Positions 47,526 through 57,098 of a DNA stretch of 64,000 bases are shown piece after piece; position 1 is the stretch's first letter, and the number at the start of each line of letters is the position of its first letter. The stretch is from assembly GCF_014192225.1 (NCBI RefSeq), contig NZ_JACHXS010000013.1:124001-188000 (forward strand). Direction: 5' to 3'. This DNA comes from Pseudoduganella umbonata (GTDB lineage Bacteria; Pseudomonadota; Gammaproteobacteria; Burkholderiales; Burkholderiaceae_D). The position numbers and the translations under genes were made by a program. The notes beneath the pieces were generated by a model. That model made no database searches, had not been told where the DNA came from, and worked only from the letters and a program-made list of their open reading frames with translations.

Positions 47526-49334
47526 GTGAAGTCGATAATACTGATGGCGTTCATGGTGGTGAACGGCCTGGCCGGCGCCCATGCGCAAGCTACCCGGGAG
47601 GCGCCGGGCGCGGACCTGATCGTGCACAACGCGAAGATCTTCACCGGCAATCCCGCGCAACCCGAAGCGGCCGCGCTGGCCGTCAAGAACGGCCGCATCT
47701 ACGCCGTCGGCACGGATGCCGAGGTGATGCGGTTGAAGAACGGCGGCACGCGGGTCATCGATTCGGGTGGCCGGCGCCTGATTCCGGGCATCATCGACGC
47801 GCACACCCACGTGCTCAACGAGGGTGGCTACAACTACACGCTGCGGTGGGAGGACGTGCCGACGCTGCGCCAGGCGCTGGCGATGCTCGGTGAACAAGCC
47901 AAACGTACCCCGGAAGGCCAGTGGGTGAAGGTGATCGGCGGCTGGTCTCCCTACCAGTTCGACGAGAAGCGCTTTCCGACCATGGACGAACTGCGCCGGG
48001 CGGTCCCGGATCGCCCGATGATCGTGCAGTATGCCTACAACCGCGCCTTCTTGAACCAGCAGGCGATGGATGTCCTCGGCGTGGGCACCGACAAGTTTCC
48101 CGTGTTGCCCGGCACGGAGTTCGAGAAGGACGGGCAGGGCAGGTACACCGGCGTGGTCCACGGCTACACGTTCCAGTTCATCACCCTGGAAGCCATGGTG
48201 CCGCAGCTCTCCTCCGATGAGGAGGTGAGTTCGCTGGTCCAGGTCATCCACAGTCTCAACCGCGTCGGCATCACCTCCATCGTCGATGCGGGCACGGGTT
48301 TCCGGGGCTATCCCAAGGCCGTGCCCACCGTGGATGCCCTCGCCCGCGACAACCGCCTCAACGTCCGCATGCCTTTCGTCGACATCCAGCTGGGCGAAGG
48401 TTCGAACTTCAACATGGTCGATGCGCAGGTAACGGCAATCACCAAGACGGCGCCGATCAGTCCCGGGCACAACCTGCATCCGCGCCTGGCGCACGGCCAT
48501 GTCTACCGGGGCGCCGGCGAGCTGCTGTCGGCCGAAGTCCACGATCACGAGAATTTCGACCGTCCGGCGGTCATCATCGAGCCGGCCAGGATGCGCGAGC
48601 TGGTGGAGCGGGATGTCGCCAAGCTGGTGCAGCGGCGCATTCCTTTCCGCGAGCACATCACCTATGACGAGAACATCACGCCTTTCCTCGATGCGCTCGG
48701 CAAGCTGAACGAGAAGACGCCGCTCGCTGGCCTGCGCTGGAGCCTCGAACACGCCGAGACGATCAGTGCCGCGAACATCGCCAAGGTGAAGGCGCTGGGC
48801 GGCGGCATCGCCCTGGACACCAAGATGGCGCTGCACGGCGACGCCTTCATCAAGACCCACGGCCGCGACAAGGCGTTGCAGACGCCGCGCCTGCGCCAGC
48901 TCGTCGACAGCGGCATCCCCCTGGCAATGACCACCGATGCGTTCCGGGCTGCCTCGTTCAATCCCTGGGTCGGCATCAGCTGGATGGTGACGGGCAAGTC
49001 GGTCTCGGGAACCGAAGTGCTGGCCAGGGATAACCGCCTGACCCGTACCGAAGCGCTGGAACTGTTTACGCGCACGCCGGCCTGGTTCATGCACGCCGAG
49101 TCGGAGCTGGGGCTGATCGCTCCCGGCTACCTCGCCGACTTCGTGTTGCTGGACAGGGATTACTTCACCATTCCGGAGTCGCAGATCAAATCCGTTGCCT
49201 CCGTCCTGACCGTCATGGATGGCCGGGTGGTGCATGGTGCGCAGGATTACCGGTCGCTTGCACCGGTATTGCCCGAGATCCTGCCCGCCTGGTCGCCGAT
49301 CAAGCACTTCGGCGGCTATCGCCAGGTCCGGTGA
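47526..49334 (+). CDS. secreted amidohydrolase family protein (YtcJ-like)
   Basis: A 602-residue metal-dependent hydrolase with a signal peptide (VKSIILMAFMVVNGLAGAHA). The metal site HxH is H93/H95 in DAHTHV, with later His and Asp (LEHAETIS, TTDAFRA) and a C-terminal return of the beta sandwich (YLADFVLLDRDYF). GTG 47526 is backed by GGGGGAG. Substrates are amides or esters of unknown nature. It is 6 nt before the porin gene, so the two form one unit. Confidence 0.82.
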   Translation: MKSIILMAFMVVNGLAGAHAQATREAPGADLIVHNAKIFTGNPAQPEAAALAVKNGRIYAVGTDAEVMRLKNGGTRVIDSGGRRLIPGIIDAHTHVLNEGGYNYTLRWEDVPTLRQALAMLGEQAKRTPEGQWVKVIGGWSPYQFDEKRFPTMDELRRAVPDRPMIVQYAYNRAFLNQQAMDVLGVGTDKFPVLPGTEFEKDGQGRYTGVVHGYTFQFITLEAMVPQLSSDEEVSSLVQVIHSLNRVGITSIVDAGTGFRGYPKAVPTVDALARDNRLNVRMPFVDIQLGEGSNFNMVDAQVTAITKTAPISPGHNLHPRLAHGHVYRGAGELLSAEVHDHENFDRPAVIIEPARMRELVERDVAKLVQRRIPFREHITYDENITPFLDALGKLNEKTPLAGLRWSLEHAETISAANIAKVKALGGGIALDTKMALHGDAFIKTHGRDKALQTPRLRQLVDSGIPLAMTTDAFRAASFNPWVGISWMVTGKSVSGTEVLARDNRLTRTEALELFTRTPAWFMHAESELGLIAPGYLADFVLLDRDYFTIPESQIKSVASVLTVMDGRVVHGAQDYRSLAPVLPEILPAWSPIKHFGGYRQVR

Positions 49335-49340
49335 GCGAGG

Positions 49341-50696
49341 ATGCGCGCCTGGCTCGGCATCACCTTGCTGCTGGCTGCCGGTGCCGCGCTGGCGCAGTTT
49401 CGGCCATTGCGGTTCGACGACGACTTCAGCGCCCAGCGCCGGGAATGCGCCGGGAACAACGACGGCAGCGCATGCTGGAAGGACCGCCCGATCGGAGATC
49501 ACGTGCGCCTGAGCGTCGGCGGCGACCTGCGCTGGCGCTACGAGCACACCGGCAATCCCCGCTATGGGCTGGAACGGCAGGACCGCCGGGGCGTGCTGAT
49601 GCAGCGCGGTTCGGTCTTCGCGGACCTGCACCTGGGCGCGCACTGGCGCGGCTTTGCCCAGCTGGCCAGCTCGGTCACCAGGGGCCGCGCCGCCGGTCCA
49701 TCCCCGGTGGATGAGAACCGGCTCGACCCCGCCAACCTGTTCGTCGAATGGCAATCGGCTGGCGATGGCGAGGACGGCATCGGCATGCGTGCCGGCCTAC
49801 AGGAATTGCAGTTCGGCTCGGGGCGCGTCATCGACGCCCGCGAGGGGCCGAACGTGCGGCGCAGCTTCGACGCCGTGCGCGGCTATGCGACCCGTGGCCC
49901 GTGGCGTATCGACGCCTTCGCGGCCGCGCCGCGGCAGAACCGTCCCGGCAGCTTCGATGACGCCCGCTCGCGAACGCAGGCATTGCGTGGTATTTATGCA
50001 ACGCGCACCGGGGGCATCGCTTCCTGGGATGTCTATGCGCTGCATTTCGAGGACACCGTCGCCCGCTACGTCCAGGGCGTGTCGCACGAACGCCGCTGGT
50101 CGGCCGGGACCCGCGTGTTCGGTAGCCGCCAGGCGTGGGACTGGAACTGGGAATTGGCCCTGCAGGGCGGACACTTCGGCGACGCCGCGATCCGCGCCTG
50201 GTCGCTCGCCACGGATACCGGCTACACCTTCGCTGGCGCGGCCGGCCAGCCGAGGGTGGCGTTGCTGATTGCCGTCGCCAGTGGCGACAAGGACCCTGGC
50301 GACGACCGCCTGGGCACCGTCAATTCACTTTACCCGCGCGGCAATTATTTCGGCGACGAAGCCACGCTGGGGCCACGCAACTTCTTCAACATCCATCCGG
50401 CGCTGACGCTGCGGCTCGCACCCGGCGTCCAGCTGAACGCCAGTCTCGACTTCTTCTGGCGCCACAGCATCCGCGACGGCGTGTATGCGCCCAACGGCAT
50501 GCTGATCCGGGCCGCCGGAGATAGCCGTGCCCGCTATGTGGCGACCATCGCGTCGCTCGGCGCCATCTGGACGCTGGCGCCAGGCTGGTCCTCGACCGCG
50601 GCCGTCGCGTACGCGCAGCCGGGTGCGTTCCTTCGCGAGACGGGCGCCGGCGATGTGCTGAGCTTCGTCAGCATCGCCGTGCAGTACCGGTTCTGA
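49341..50696 (+). CDS. alginate export (AlgE-like) family outer-membrane porin
   Basis: A 451-residue beta-barrel with signal peptide (first 18 residues), an early segment (VRLSVGGDLRWRYEH) and alternating polar/apolar strands to a terminal Phe (SIAVQYRF), typical for barrel insertion. The layout suits the Alginate_exp family of channels with about 18 strands. The export of alginate itself is not implied; a role as a specific uptake channel for the amidohydrolase substrate is an inference from the 6-nt gap. Confidence 0.78.
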   Translation: MRAWLGITLLLAAGAALAQFRPLRFDDDFSAQRRECAGNNDGSACWKDRPIGDHVRLSVGGDLRWRYEHTGNPRYGLERQDRRGVLMQRGSVFADLHLGAHWRGFAQLASSVTRGRAAGPSPVDENRLDPANLFVEWQSAGDGEDGIGMRAGLQELQFGSGRVIDAREGPNVRRSFDAVRGYATRGPWRIDAFAAAPRQNRPGSFDDARSRTQALRGIYATRTGGIASWDVYALHFEDTVARYVQGVSHERRWSAGTRVFGSRQAWDWNWELALQGGHFGDAAIRAWSLATDTGYTFAGAAGQPRVALLIAVASGDKDPGDDRLGTVNSLYPRGNYFGDEATLGPRNFFNIHPALTLRLAPGVQLNASLDFFWRHSIRDGVYAPNGMLIRAAGDSRARYVATIASLGAIWTLAPGWSSTAAVAYAQPGAFLRETGAGDVLSFVSIAVQYRF

Positions 50697-50723
50697 ACAA
50701 GCCCGCACGCGGCAGGCGCCGCG

Positions 50724-51194
50724 TTATGCGCCGCCGTCGTAGCCGTTCTGCCGCCACGCCTCGTACACCACGACGGCGACGGTATTCGACAGGTTCAGGC
50801 TCCGGTTGCCGGGCCGCATCGGCAGCCGGATCCGCTGCGACACGGGGAAGGTTTCGCGGAACTCGGGTGCCAGCCCGCGCGTTTCGGAGCCGAACACGAA
50901 CACGTCGCCGGGCTGGAACGCCAGTTGCCCGAACGGCGTCGAGCCGTGGGTGGTCATCGCGAACATGCGGGCCGGATCGGGCGACGCGGAGGCCAGGAAC
51001 GCATCCCAGTCCTTGTGCACTTTCATCTGGGCGTATTCGTGATAGTCGAGGCCGGCGCGGCGCATCTTCGCGTCGTCGAGGGGAAAGCCCAGTGGCTCGA
51101 TCAGGTGCAATTGCGCGCCGGTGTTGGCGCACAGGCGGATGACGTTGCCGGTGTTCGGCGGAATTTCTGGATTGACCAGCACTACATGGAACAA
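50724..51194 (-). CDS. trmL: tRNA (cytidine/uridine-34-2'-O)-methyltransferase TrmL
   Basis: A 156-residue SPOUT (knotted) methyltransferase that methylates the 2'-OH of wobble nucleotide 34 in certain leucine tRNAs with SAM. Motifs ENTGNVIRLCAN-like NPEIPPNTGNVIRLC, VFGSETRGL and RLPMRPGNRSLNLS are intact. It ends next to the convergent porin gene. The comF-like gene lies 19 nt upstream on the same strand. Confidence 0.94.
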   Translation of the reverse strand: MFHVVLVNPEIPPNTGNVIRLCANTGAQLHLIEPLGFPLDDAKMRRAGLDYHEYAQMKVHKDWDAFLASASPDPARMFAMTTHGSTPFGQLAFQPGDVFVFGSETRGLAPEFRETFPVSQRIRLPMRPGNRSLNLSNTVAVVVYEAWRQNGYDGGA

Positions 51195-51213
51195 CTCACT
51201 CTCCCTGAATCAA

Positions 51214-51960
51214 TTACTGCGAATGGTGGGGCGGCGTGCGGGCGAACACGAAATTGGTCACCCGCGCGGCGCCGTGACGCTTGAAGACGGCCGCCAGTTC
51301 GGCCAGCGTCTGGCCACTGCTCATCACGTCGTCGACGATGCCGATGTGGCGGCCTTCCACCAGCGCCCGGTCCGGCACGGCGAATACGTGGGCCACGTTG
51401 GCGCGGCGCCGGCTGCCGTGCAGCTTGCTCTGCGCCGATGTTTCCTGCACCCGCTCGGCCAGCCGCGGCGCCACGGCAATGCCGAGCAGCCGGCCCAGCG
51501 GCCGGGCGATTTCCAGCGCCTGGTTGAAGCCCCGCTCGGCCAGGCGCCCGGGTCCCAGCGGCACCGGGCACAGCAATACAGGCACGGCGAACGCCGGCTG
51601 TGCGGGCGACGATGCCGCCTGCAGCGCGCGCACCGCCTTCGCCAGCAGTTCGGCGAACAGCTGCGCATGCGCCAGCTGGCCGCCGAACTTCAGCTCGAGT
51701 ACGAGCCGGTCCCAGGGCAGCGCGTAGGCCGCCGCCGCCACCGTCGCGTCATAGGGCGGGCGCCGTGCCACGCAGGCGCCGCACATGAGTACGCCGCAGC
51801 CGGCCGGTAGCGGGTCCGCGCAAACGGGGCAACGCGCCACGGGCTCGCCAAGGAACTGCGCGCGGCAGGGCGGGCACAGCGCTTCCCTGCCGTGCATGCC
51901 GCACAGCACGCAGGGGCAGGGCAGCAGCGCAGCCAGGGCCTTTGCCATCGCCATCGCCAT
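51214..51960 (-). CDS. ComF family phosphoribosyltransferase-like protein
   Basis: A 248-residue protein with a four-cysteine N-terminal zinc-finger-like region (CPCVLCGMHG..C..C and CPVCADPL) and a C-terminal phosphoribosyltransferase fold with PRPP loop IVDDVMSSGQT. ComF proteins take part in DNA uptake or its ATP-dependent processing. Three in-frame ATGs lie within a tandem (GCCATC) repeat at the start; ATG 51960 follows GGAG by 9 nt. It is divergent from a methyltransferase gene. Confidence 0.85.
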   Translation of the reverse strand: MAMAMAKALAALLPCPCVLCGMHGREALCPPCRAQFLGEPVARCPVCADPLPAGCGVLMCGACVARRPPYDATVAAAAYALPWDRLVLELKFGGQLAHAQLFAELLAKAVRALQAASSPAQPAFAVPVLLCPVPLGPGRLAERGFNQALEIARPLGRLLGIAVAPRLAERVQETSAQSKLHGSRRRANVAHVFAVPDRALVEGRHIGIVDDVMSSGQTLAELAAVFKRHGAARVTNFVFARTPPHHSQ

Positions 51961-51963
51961 CGC
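51944..51963. repeat. 6-bp tandem repeat over the comF start
   Basis: Three full GCCATC units and a partial one read in the minus strand as ATGGCG/ATGGCA, giving Met-Ala-Met-Ala-Met-Ala at the N-terminus. Slippage would change the number of possible start codons in frame. Confidence 0.7.
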
Positions 51964-52018
51964 AATTCGCTCCAAGCATGTAGACTGCGCACATTATCGC
52001 ACTCTACCCCTGGTTCCC

Positions 52019-52927
52019 ATGCAAGACCGTCCCCCCAAACTGTCCGCTCCCATCGACGTGGAGCGCGTCCGCACCCTGTTTTCCCGGCCGGAGCGCCTGC
52101 GCGACGCCGAGTTCCTGCGCCGTGAAATCTCCCGGCGCATGTTCGAGCGCTTGCAACTGGTACGCCTGGCGCCCCTCCGGGTCCTGGACGCGGGCTGCGG
52201 CAATGGTGCCGATCTCGCAACATTGCAGAATGCCTACGCCGCCGCGCAGATCGTCGGCCTCGATGCATCGGTACCGATGCTGAAGACCGTCGACACGGGC
52301 AGCGCGAAAGGCCTGAATCGCCTGATCAGCAGGTTGCTGCCGGCCAAGAGCGGCATCGACCTCGTCTGCGGCGATTTCGCCGATCTGCCCCTGGGCTTGT
52401 CCAGCGTGGACCTGGTCTGGTCGAACCTGGCGCTGCACTGGCATCCCCAGCCGGACCGGGTTTTCGCCGAATGGCGCCGCGTGCTGCGTGTAAACGGCCT
52501 GTTGATGTTCTCCTGCTTCGGTCCGGACTCGTTACAGGAAGTACGTTCTGCTTTTACCGATATCGATCTTGCTCCCCATACACTGCCGTTCGTGGACATG
52601 CATGATTTCGGCGATCAGCTCGTCGAAGCGGGCTTCTCGACGCCGGTGATGGACATGGAAAAAATCACTGTCACTTATGACGATCCGGCGAAACTGCTGG
52701 CCGATGTGCGCGCATTGGGCGGGAACCCCTTGAACACCGTACGTAAAGGCTTGCTCAGCCGTTCAGCCCGTGAGAAGCTATTTACAGGCTTGCAAAAACA
52801 GCGCCGCGCAGACGGCAAGATCGGCCTCACTTTCGAGGTCATTTATGGGCATGCTTTCAAGCCCGAACCAAGGGTAACGAAGGACGGCGAAGCCATCATC
52901 CGGTTCGCTCCGCGGTCACCAAAATGA
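52019..52927 (+). CDS. BioC-like SAM-dependent methyltransferase
   Basis: A 302-residue class I methyltransferase. SAM motif I is VLDAGCGNGAD (about residues 57-67), with post-I Asp in GLDASVPML and motif IV in DLVWSNLALHWH. It resembles BioC, the malonyl-ACP O-methyltransferase of biotin synthesis, and its length is like that family (about 250-300). No other bio genes are near, so an alternative target such as NDUFAF5-like assembly is possible. It is divergent from comF. Confidence 0.7.
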   Translation: MQDRPPKLSAPIDVERVRTLFSRPERLRDAEFLRREISRRMFERLQLVRLAPLRVLDAGCGNGADLATLQNAYAAAQIVGLDASVPMLKTVDTGSAKGLNRLISRLLPAKSGIDLVCGDFADLPLGLSSVDLVWSNLALHWHPQPDRVFAEWRRVLRVNGLLMFSCFGPDSLQEVRSAFTDIDLAPHTLPFVDMHDFGDQLVEAGFSTPVMDMEKITVTYDDPAKLLADVRALGGNPLNTVRKGLLSRSAREKLFTGLQKQRRADGKIGLTFEVIYGHAFKPEPRVTKDGEAIIRFAPRSPK

Positions 52928-52973
52928 TAGCGATACATGCCGCGACGCACCATTTTTCGTGGCGCAATTTACC

Positions 52974-53003
52974 TTGAAGTCGATAAGATTTACTGCTTAT
53001 AAT
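52974..53003 (+). promoter_or_regulatory. sigma70-type promoter of the cytochrome oxidase cluster
   Basis: TTGAAG (52974-52979) and a perfect TATAAT (52998-53003) with an 18-nt spacer. It gives a leader of about 230 nt before coxB (53239). The rest of the 311-nt gap has no ORF or strong hairpin that I could find. Confidence 0.6.
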
Positions 53004-53238
53004 CCTTGACTGTTTTGGCCGGTTTTTTCCATACGGACAGCAAGATCCGGACGTTGCAAAGGCCAGAATTCGTCAAACTTCAGTAGCCCGCGTCATCGGC
53101 GAATGTGGCTCTGCCGTGGCATGGTCGTGGTCTCGACAAGGGACCACAAGGTGTGAAAAGCACGAGACGATCCACCCTACAGGCAGGTCGTCGCCATAAT
53201 AAATTTTTCTACTATCTTGGGTTGGTTTTGGGGAACAT

Positions 53239-54462
53239 ATGACACTTGCGAAGCGACTCACATCGTTGCTGGCCGCATCATGGGCGGCGCTGGCCTGCTC
53301 GTCGGCCTGGGCAGCGCCGGCAGCGACGGCAACCGGAACATACACCACGGCCACGGGCGGCACGGGCGGGCCGCTGCCGAACCAGCTCGACCTGCAACCC
53401 GCCGCGACCCAGATCGCTTCCGAAATCCATACGCTGCACAACTGGATGATGATCGTCTGCCTGGTGATCTTCATCGCCGTGTTCGGCGTGATGTTCTATT
53501 CGATCCTCAAGCACCGCAAATCGGTCGGCCACAAGGCCGCCTCGTTCCACGAATCGACCGCCGTTGAAATCGCCTGGACGGTGGTGCCGTTCCTGATCGT
53601 CATCGGCATGGCACTGCCCGCCACCCGCACGGTGGTCGGCATGAAGGACACGTCGAACGCCGACATCACGATCAAGGCCACCGGCATGCAGTGGAAATGG
53701 GGCTACGACTACCTGAAGGGCGAGGGCGAGGGCATCTCGTTCGTGTCGAACCTGTCCACGCCGCGCGAGCAGATCGGCGCACCCGGTGCGCCCGCGTCCC
53801 AGCCGCGCGGCGAGAACTACCTGATGGAAGTCGATAACGAAGTGGTCGTCCCCGTCAACAAGAAGGTCCGCATCGTCACCACCGCCACCGACGTGATCCA
53901 CGCGTGGATGATTCCCGCCTTCGGCGTGAAACAGGACGCGATTCCCGGCTTCGTGCGCGATACATGGTTCAAGTCCGAGCATACCGGCACGTTCCGCGGC
54001 AATTGCGCAGAACTGTGCGGCAAGGAGCACGCGTTCATGCCGATCGTCGTGCGGGTCGTCACGGCCGACGAGTACACGGCCTGGGTCAATACCAAGAAGG
54101 CGGAAATGGCCGCGCTGGCGGACGATCCGAACAAGACCTGGACCATCGACGAACTGAAGACCAAGGGCGAGAAAGTGTATGCCGCCAACTGCGCGGTGTG
54201 CCACCAGGCCAACGGCAAGGGCGTGCCGAATGCCTTCGCGCCGCTCGACGGCTCGGCCGTCGTCAACGGCGGCAAGGGCGACCAGATCCACGTACTGCTG
54301 AACGGCCAGAAGACCGGCAAGTATCCGGCCGAGATGCCGGCATGGAAGCAGCTGTCGGACACCGACATTGCCGCCGTCATCACCTATACGCGGAACAACT
54401 GGTCGAACAAGCCAGCGGAAAACATCGTTCAACCGGCTGAAATTGTGGCTGCACGCAAGTAA
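53239..54462 (+). CDS. coxB: cytochrome c oxidase subunit II with fused cytochrome c domain
   Basis: A 407-residue protein with signal peptide, two membrane helices (about residues 70-95 and 110-130) and a periplasmic cupredoxin domain. The binuclear CuA ligands are C256, C260, H264 and M267 ([12 protein letters not shown]). A C-terminal c-type heme domain contains C318-AV-C321-H322. This is a caa3-type subunit II, passing electrons from cytochrome c to CuA. It starts the oxidase operon 15 nt before ctaD. Confidence 0.96.
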   Translation: MTLAKRLTSLLAASWAALACSSAWAAPAATATGTYTTATGGTGGPLPNQLDLQPAATQIASEIHTLHNWMMIVCLVIFIAVFGVMFYSILKHRKSVGHKAASFHESTAVEIAWTVVPFLIVIGMALPATRTVVGMKDTSNADITIKATGMQWKWGYDYLKGEGEGISFVSNLSTPREQIGAPGAPASQPRGENYLMEVDNEVVVPVNKKVRIVTTATDVIHAWMIPAFGVKQDAIPGFVRDTWFKSEHTGTFRGNCAELCGKEHAFMPIVVRVVTADEYTAWVNTKKAEMAALADDPNKTWTIDELKTKGEKVYAANCAVCHQANGKGVPNAFAPLDGSAVVNGGKGDQIHVLLNGQKTGKYPAEMPAWKQLSDTDIAAVITYTRNNWSNKPAENIVQPAEIVAARK

Positions 54463-54476
54463 TCAGGAGCATTACG

Positions 54477-56138
54477 ATGAGCACTACTACGATCGATCAC
54501 GGCCAGAACCGGGCCGACGGGCACGGCCACGACCATGGTCATGACCACGGGCATGACCACGGGCATGACCACGCGCACGACCACGACCACGCACACGATC
54601 ATCCGACCGGCCTGCGCCGCTGGCTGTTCGCCACCAACCACAAGGACATCGGTACGCTGTACCTGTGGTTCTCGTTCATCATGCTGCTGTCCGGCGGCGT
54701 GCTGGCGCTGATGATCCGCATGGAGCTGTTCCAGCCGGGCCTGCAGTTCTTCCACCCCGAGTTCTTCAACCAGCTGACCACGATGCACGGCCTGGTAATG
54801 GTGTTCGGCGCCATCATGCCGGCCTTCGTGGGCTTCGCGAACTGGATGATCCCGCTGCAGATCGGCGCATCGGACATGGCCTTCGCGCGCATGAACAACT
54901 TCAGCTTCTGGCTGCTGCCGCCGGCCGCGCTGCTGCTGGCCGGCTCGTTCCTGGCACCGGGCGGCGCCACCGCCGCCGGCTGGACGCTGTATGCGCCGCT
55001 GTCCACCCAGATGGGCCCGGGCATGGACATGGCGATCTTCGCCATGCACATCATGGGTGCGTCGTCGATCATGGGTTCCATCAACATCATCGTCACCATC
55101 CTGAACATGCGCGCACCGGGCATGACGCTGATGAAGATGCCGATGTTCTGCTGGACATGGCTGATCACGGCCTACCTGCTGATCGCCGTGATGCCCGTGC
55201 TGGCCGGCGCCATCACCATGACGCTGACCGACCGCCACTTCGGCACCTCGTTCTTCAACGCCGCCGGCGGCGGCGACCCGGTCATGTACCAGCACATCTT
55301 CTGGTTCTTCGGCCACCCCGAGGTGTACATCATGATCCTGCCGGCCTTCGGCATCGTCTCGCAGATCATTCCGGCGTTCGCCCGCAAGCCGCTGTTCGGC
55401 TACGCGTCGATGGTGTACGCCACCGCGTCGATCGCGATCCTGTCGTTCATCGTCTGGGCGCACCACATGTTCACCACCGGCATGCCGGTCACGTCGCAGC
55501 TGTTCTTCATGTACGCCACGATGCTGATCGCGGTGCCGACCGGCGTGAAGGTGTTCAACTGGATCGCCACGATGTGGAAGGGCTCGATGACGTTCGAGAC
55601 GCCGATGCTGTTCGCCGTGGGCTTCATCTTCGTGTTCACGATGGGCGGCTTCACGGGCCTGATCCTGGCGGTGACGCCGATCGACATCCAGGTGCACGAC
55701 ACCTACTACGTGGTGGCGCACTTCCACTACGTGCTAGTGGCCGGCTCGCTGTTCGCGCTGTTCGCCGGCTTCTATTACTGGGCGCCGAAGTGGACCGGCC
55801 ACATGTACAGCGAAACGATGGGCAAGATCCACTTCTGGGTCTCGCTGGTCACGTTCAACGTCACGTTCTTCCCGATGCACTTCCTGGGCCTGGCAGGCAT
55901 GCCGCGCCGCTACGCCGATTACCCGGCGCAATTCACGGACTTCAACGCGCTGGTGTCGGTCGGGGCGTTCGGCTTCGGCCTGACGCAGGTGTTCTTCCTG
56001 CTGTTCGTGGTGCTGCCGACGATCCGCGGCGGCAAGGCCGCGCCGGCCAAGCCGTGGGAAGGCGCCGAAGGCCTGGAGTGGACCGTGCCGTCGCCGGCGC
56101 CGTTCCACACCTTTGAAACGCCGCCGACCGTCAAGTAA
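54477..56138 (+). CDS. ctaD: cytochrome c oxidase subunit I
   Basis: The 553-residue catalytic subunit with 12 membrane helices, carrying hemes a and a3 and CuB. The GHPEVYI segment binds CuB and the covalent His-Tyr pair, and the VVAHFHYVL segment binds heme a3. The N-terminus carries a long histidine/aspartate repeat (about residues 7-38) before [17 protein letters not shown]. It is 15 nt after coxB and 13 nt before the small assembly gene. Confidence 0.97.
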   Translation: MSTTTIDHGQNRADGHGHDHGHDHGHDHGHDHAHDHDHAHDHPTGLRRWLFATNHKDIGTLYLWFSFIMLLSGGVLALMIRMELFQPGLQFFHPEFFNQLTTMHGLVMVFGAIMPAFVGFANWMIPLQIGASDMAFARMNNFSFWLLPPAALLLAGSFLAPGGATAAGWTLYAPLSTQMGPGMDMAIFAMHIMGASSIMGSINIIVTILNMRAPGMTLMKMPMFCWTWLITAYLLIAVMPVLAGAITMTLTDRHFGTSFFNAAGGGDPVMYQHIFWFFGHPEVYIMILPAFGIVSQIIPAFARKPLFGYASMVYATASIAILSFIVWAHHMFTTGMPVTSQLFFMYATMLIAVPTGVKVFNWIATMWKGSMTFETPMLFAVGFIFVFTMGGFTGLILAVTPIDIQVHDTYYVVAHFHYVLVAGSLFALFAGFYYWAPKWTGHMYSETMGKIHFWVSLVTFNVTFFPMHFLGLAGMPRRYADYPAQFTDFNALVSVGAFGFGLTQVFFLLFVVLPTIRGGKAAPAKPWEGAEGLEWTVPSPAPFHTFETPPTVK

Positions 56139-56151
56139 GCAGGGGAGTGCC

Positions 56152-56253
56152 ATGTCGAAGCAGAAAAAAAGCAACCTGCGGCTGGCGCTGATCCTCGGTT
56201 CGATCGCGCTGGTGTTCTTTGTTTCCGTGATCGCCAAGCGGCTGCTGGGCTGA
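56152..56253 (+). CDS. cytochrome oxidase small assembly protein
   Basis: A 33-residue single-helix membrane protein (a basic start, MSKQKKSN, and a hydrophobic helix at residues 10-26). It lies between ctaD and ctaG, where many Burkholderiales encode a small assembly protein of the oxidase. The AGGGGAG ribosome site precedes ATG 56152. Its identity rests on size, position and helix, since the sequence is too short for more. Confidence 0.7.
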   Translation: MSKQKKSNLRLALILGSIALVFFVSVIAKRLLG

Positions 56254-56257
56254 ACCG

Positions 56258-56833
56258 ATGGTCAGCGAAAACCGCAAGCTGCTGCGCAAGCTGGTCGTGA
56301 TCGCGGTGGCGATGTTCGGCTTCGGCTATGCACTGATCCCGGTCTACAAGCACATCTGCGAAGTGCTCGGCATTAACGTGCTGACGCAGAAGGATGGCAC
56401 GGTGGCACCGCCGGAAAATACGCAGATCGACCGCACGCGCAGCATCACCGTGGAGCTGGACAGCAACGTGCAGGGCACGCTGCGGTTCCGCCCCACGCAA
56501 AGCAGTGTCACCGTGCACCCCGGCGAGATGGTGACGGTGGTGTATGAAGTGGTCAATTCGCAGGGCCGCGTGGTAAACGCGCAGGCGGTGCCGAGCTACG
56601 CTCCGCAGAGCGCCACGCCGCATTTCAAGAAAGTGGAATGCTTCTGCTTCAAGCAGCAGACCCTGCAGGCAAACGAGGCGAAGCAGATGCCGGTGATGTT
56701 CTACCTGGATCCGAAACTGCCGAAGGAAGTGAAGACGATCACGCTGTCGTACACGTTCATCGAGATCGGCGGACTGGCGCAGTCGCCGCAGCGTGCCTCT
56801 GACGCTGCCGCTGCAGGGACGGCGCGGCTGTGA
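56258..56833 (+). CDS. ctaG: cytochrome c oxidase assembly protein CtaG/Cox11
   Basis: A 191-residue copper chaperone that delivers CuB to subunit I. It has one N-terminal helix (about residues 10-30) and a periplasmic immunoglobulin-like domain with the copper-binding ECFCFKQQ motif (two Cys). The stop overlaps the GTG start of DUF2970 by 4 nt, so the two are coupled. Confidence 0.94.
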   Translation: MVSENRKLLRKLVVIAVAMFGFGYALIPVYKHICEVLGINVLTQKDGTVAPPENTQIDRTRSITVELDSNVQGTLRFRPTQSSVTVHPGEMVTVVYEVVNSQGRVVNAQAVPSYAPQSATPHFKKVECFCFKQQTLQANEAKQMPVMFYLDPKLPKEVKTITLSYTFIEIGGLAQSPQRASDAAAAGTARL

Positions 56834-57030
56834 ACGGGCGTAAGCCGTCCTTCCTGTATTCGTTGAAGGCGGTGCTGTGGTCGTTCGTGGGGCTGCGCCG
56901 CAAGAGCGATTTCGACCAGGATACGGGCAAGCTGAACCCGATCCACGTGATCGTGGCGGGACTGATCGCCGTGGCGCTGTTCATCGGCATCCTGATCGCC
57001 ATCGTCAAGATCGTGGTATCGCAGCAGTAA
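56830..57030 (+). CDS. DUF2970 family membrane protein
   Basis: A 66-residue protein with one hydrophobic helix (about residues 39-62) after a basic cytoplasmic part (SLKAVLWSFVGLRRKSDF). DUF2970 genes are usually found in oxidase clusters of betaproteobacteria. The start is GTG 56830, overlapping the ctaG TGA. Role is unknown; likely in oxidase assembly. Confidence 0.8.
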   Translation: MNGRKPSFLYSLKAVLWSFVGLRRKSDFDQDTGKLNPIHVIVAGLIAVALFIGILIAIVKIVVSQQ

Positions 57031-57098
57031 GCCGGAAAAACAATTCGTACAGTAATACTCAATAAGAAATTCGATCGTAAGTTCGCGAGGAGATGAAG

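Noticed and set aside
47148-49754. 868-residue minus-strand frame opposite the amidohydrolase
   Set aside because: The plus-strand protein has a signal peptide and metal-binding motifs; the opposite frame has neither.
54510-54605. His-rich start of ctaD as a separate small metal-binding gene
   Set aside because: It is in frame with ctaD, shares its start codon and ribosome site, and no stop separates them.
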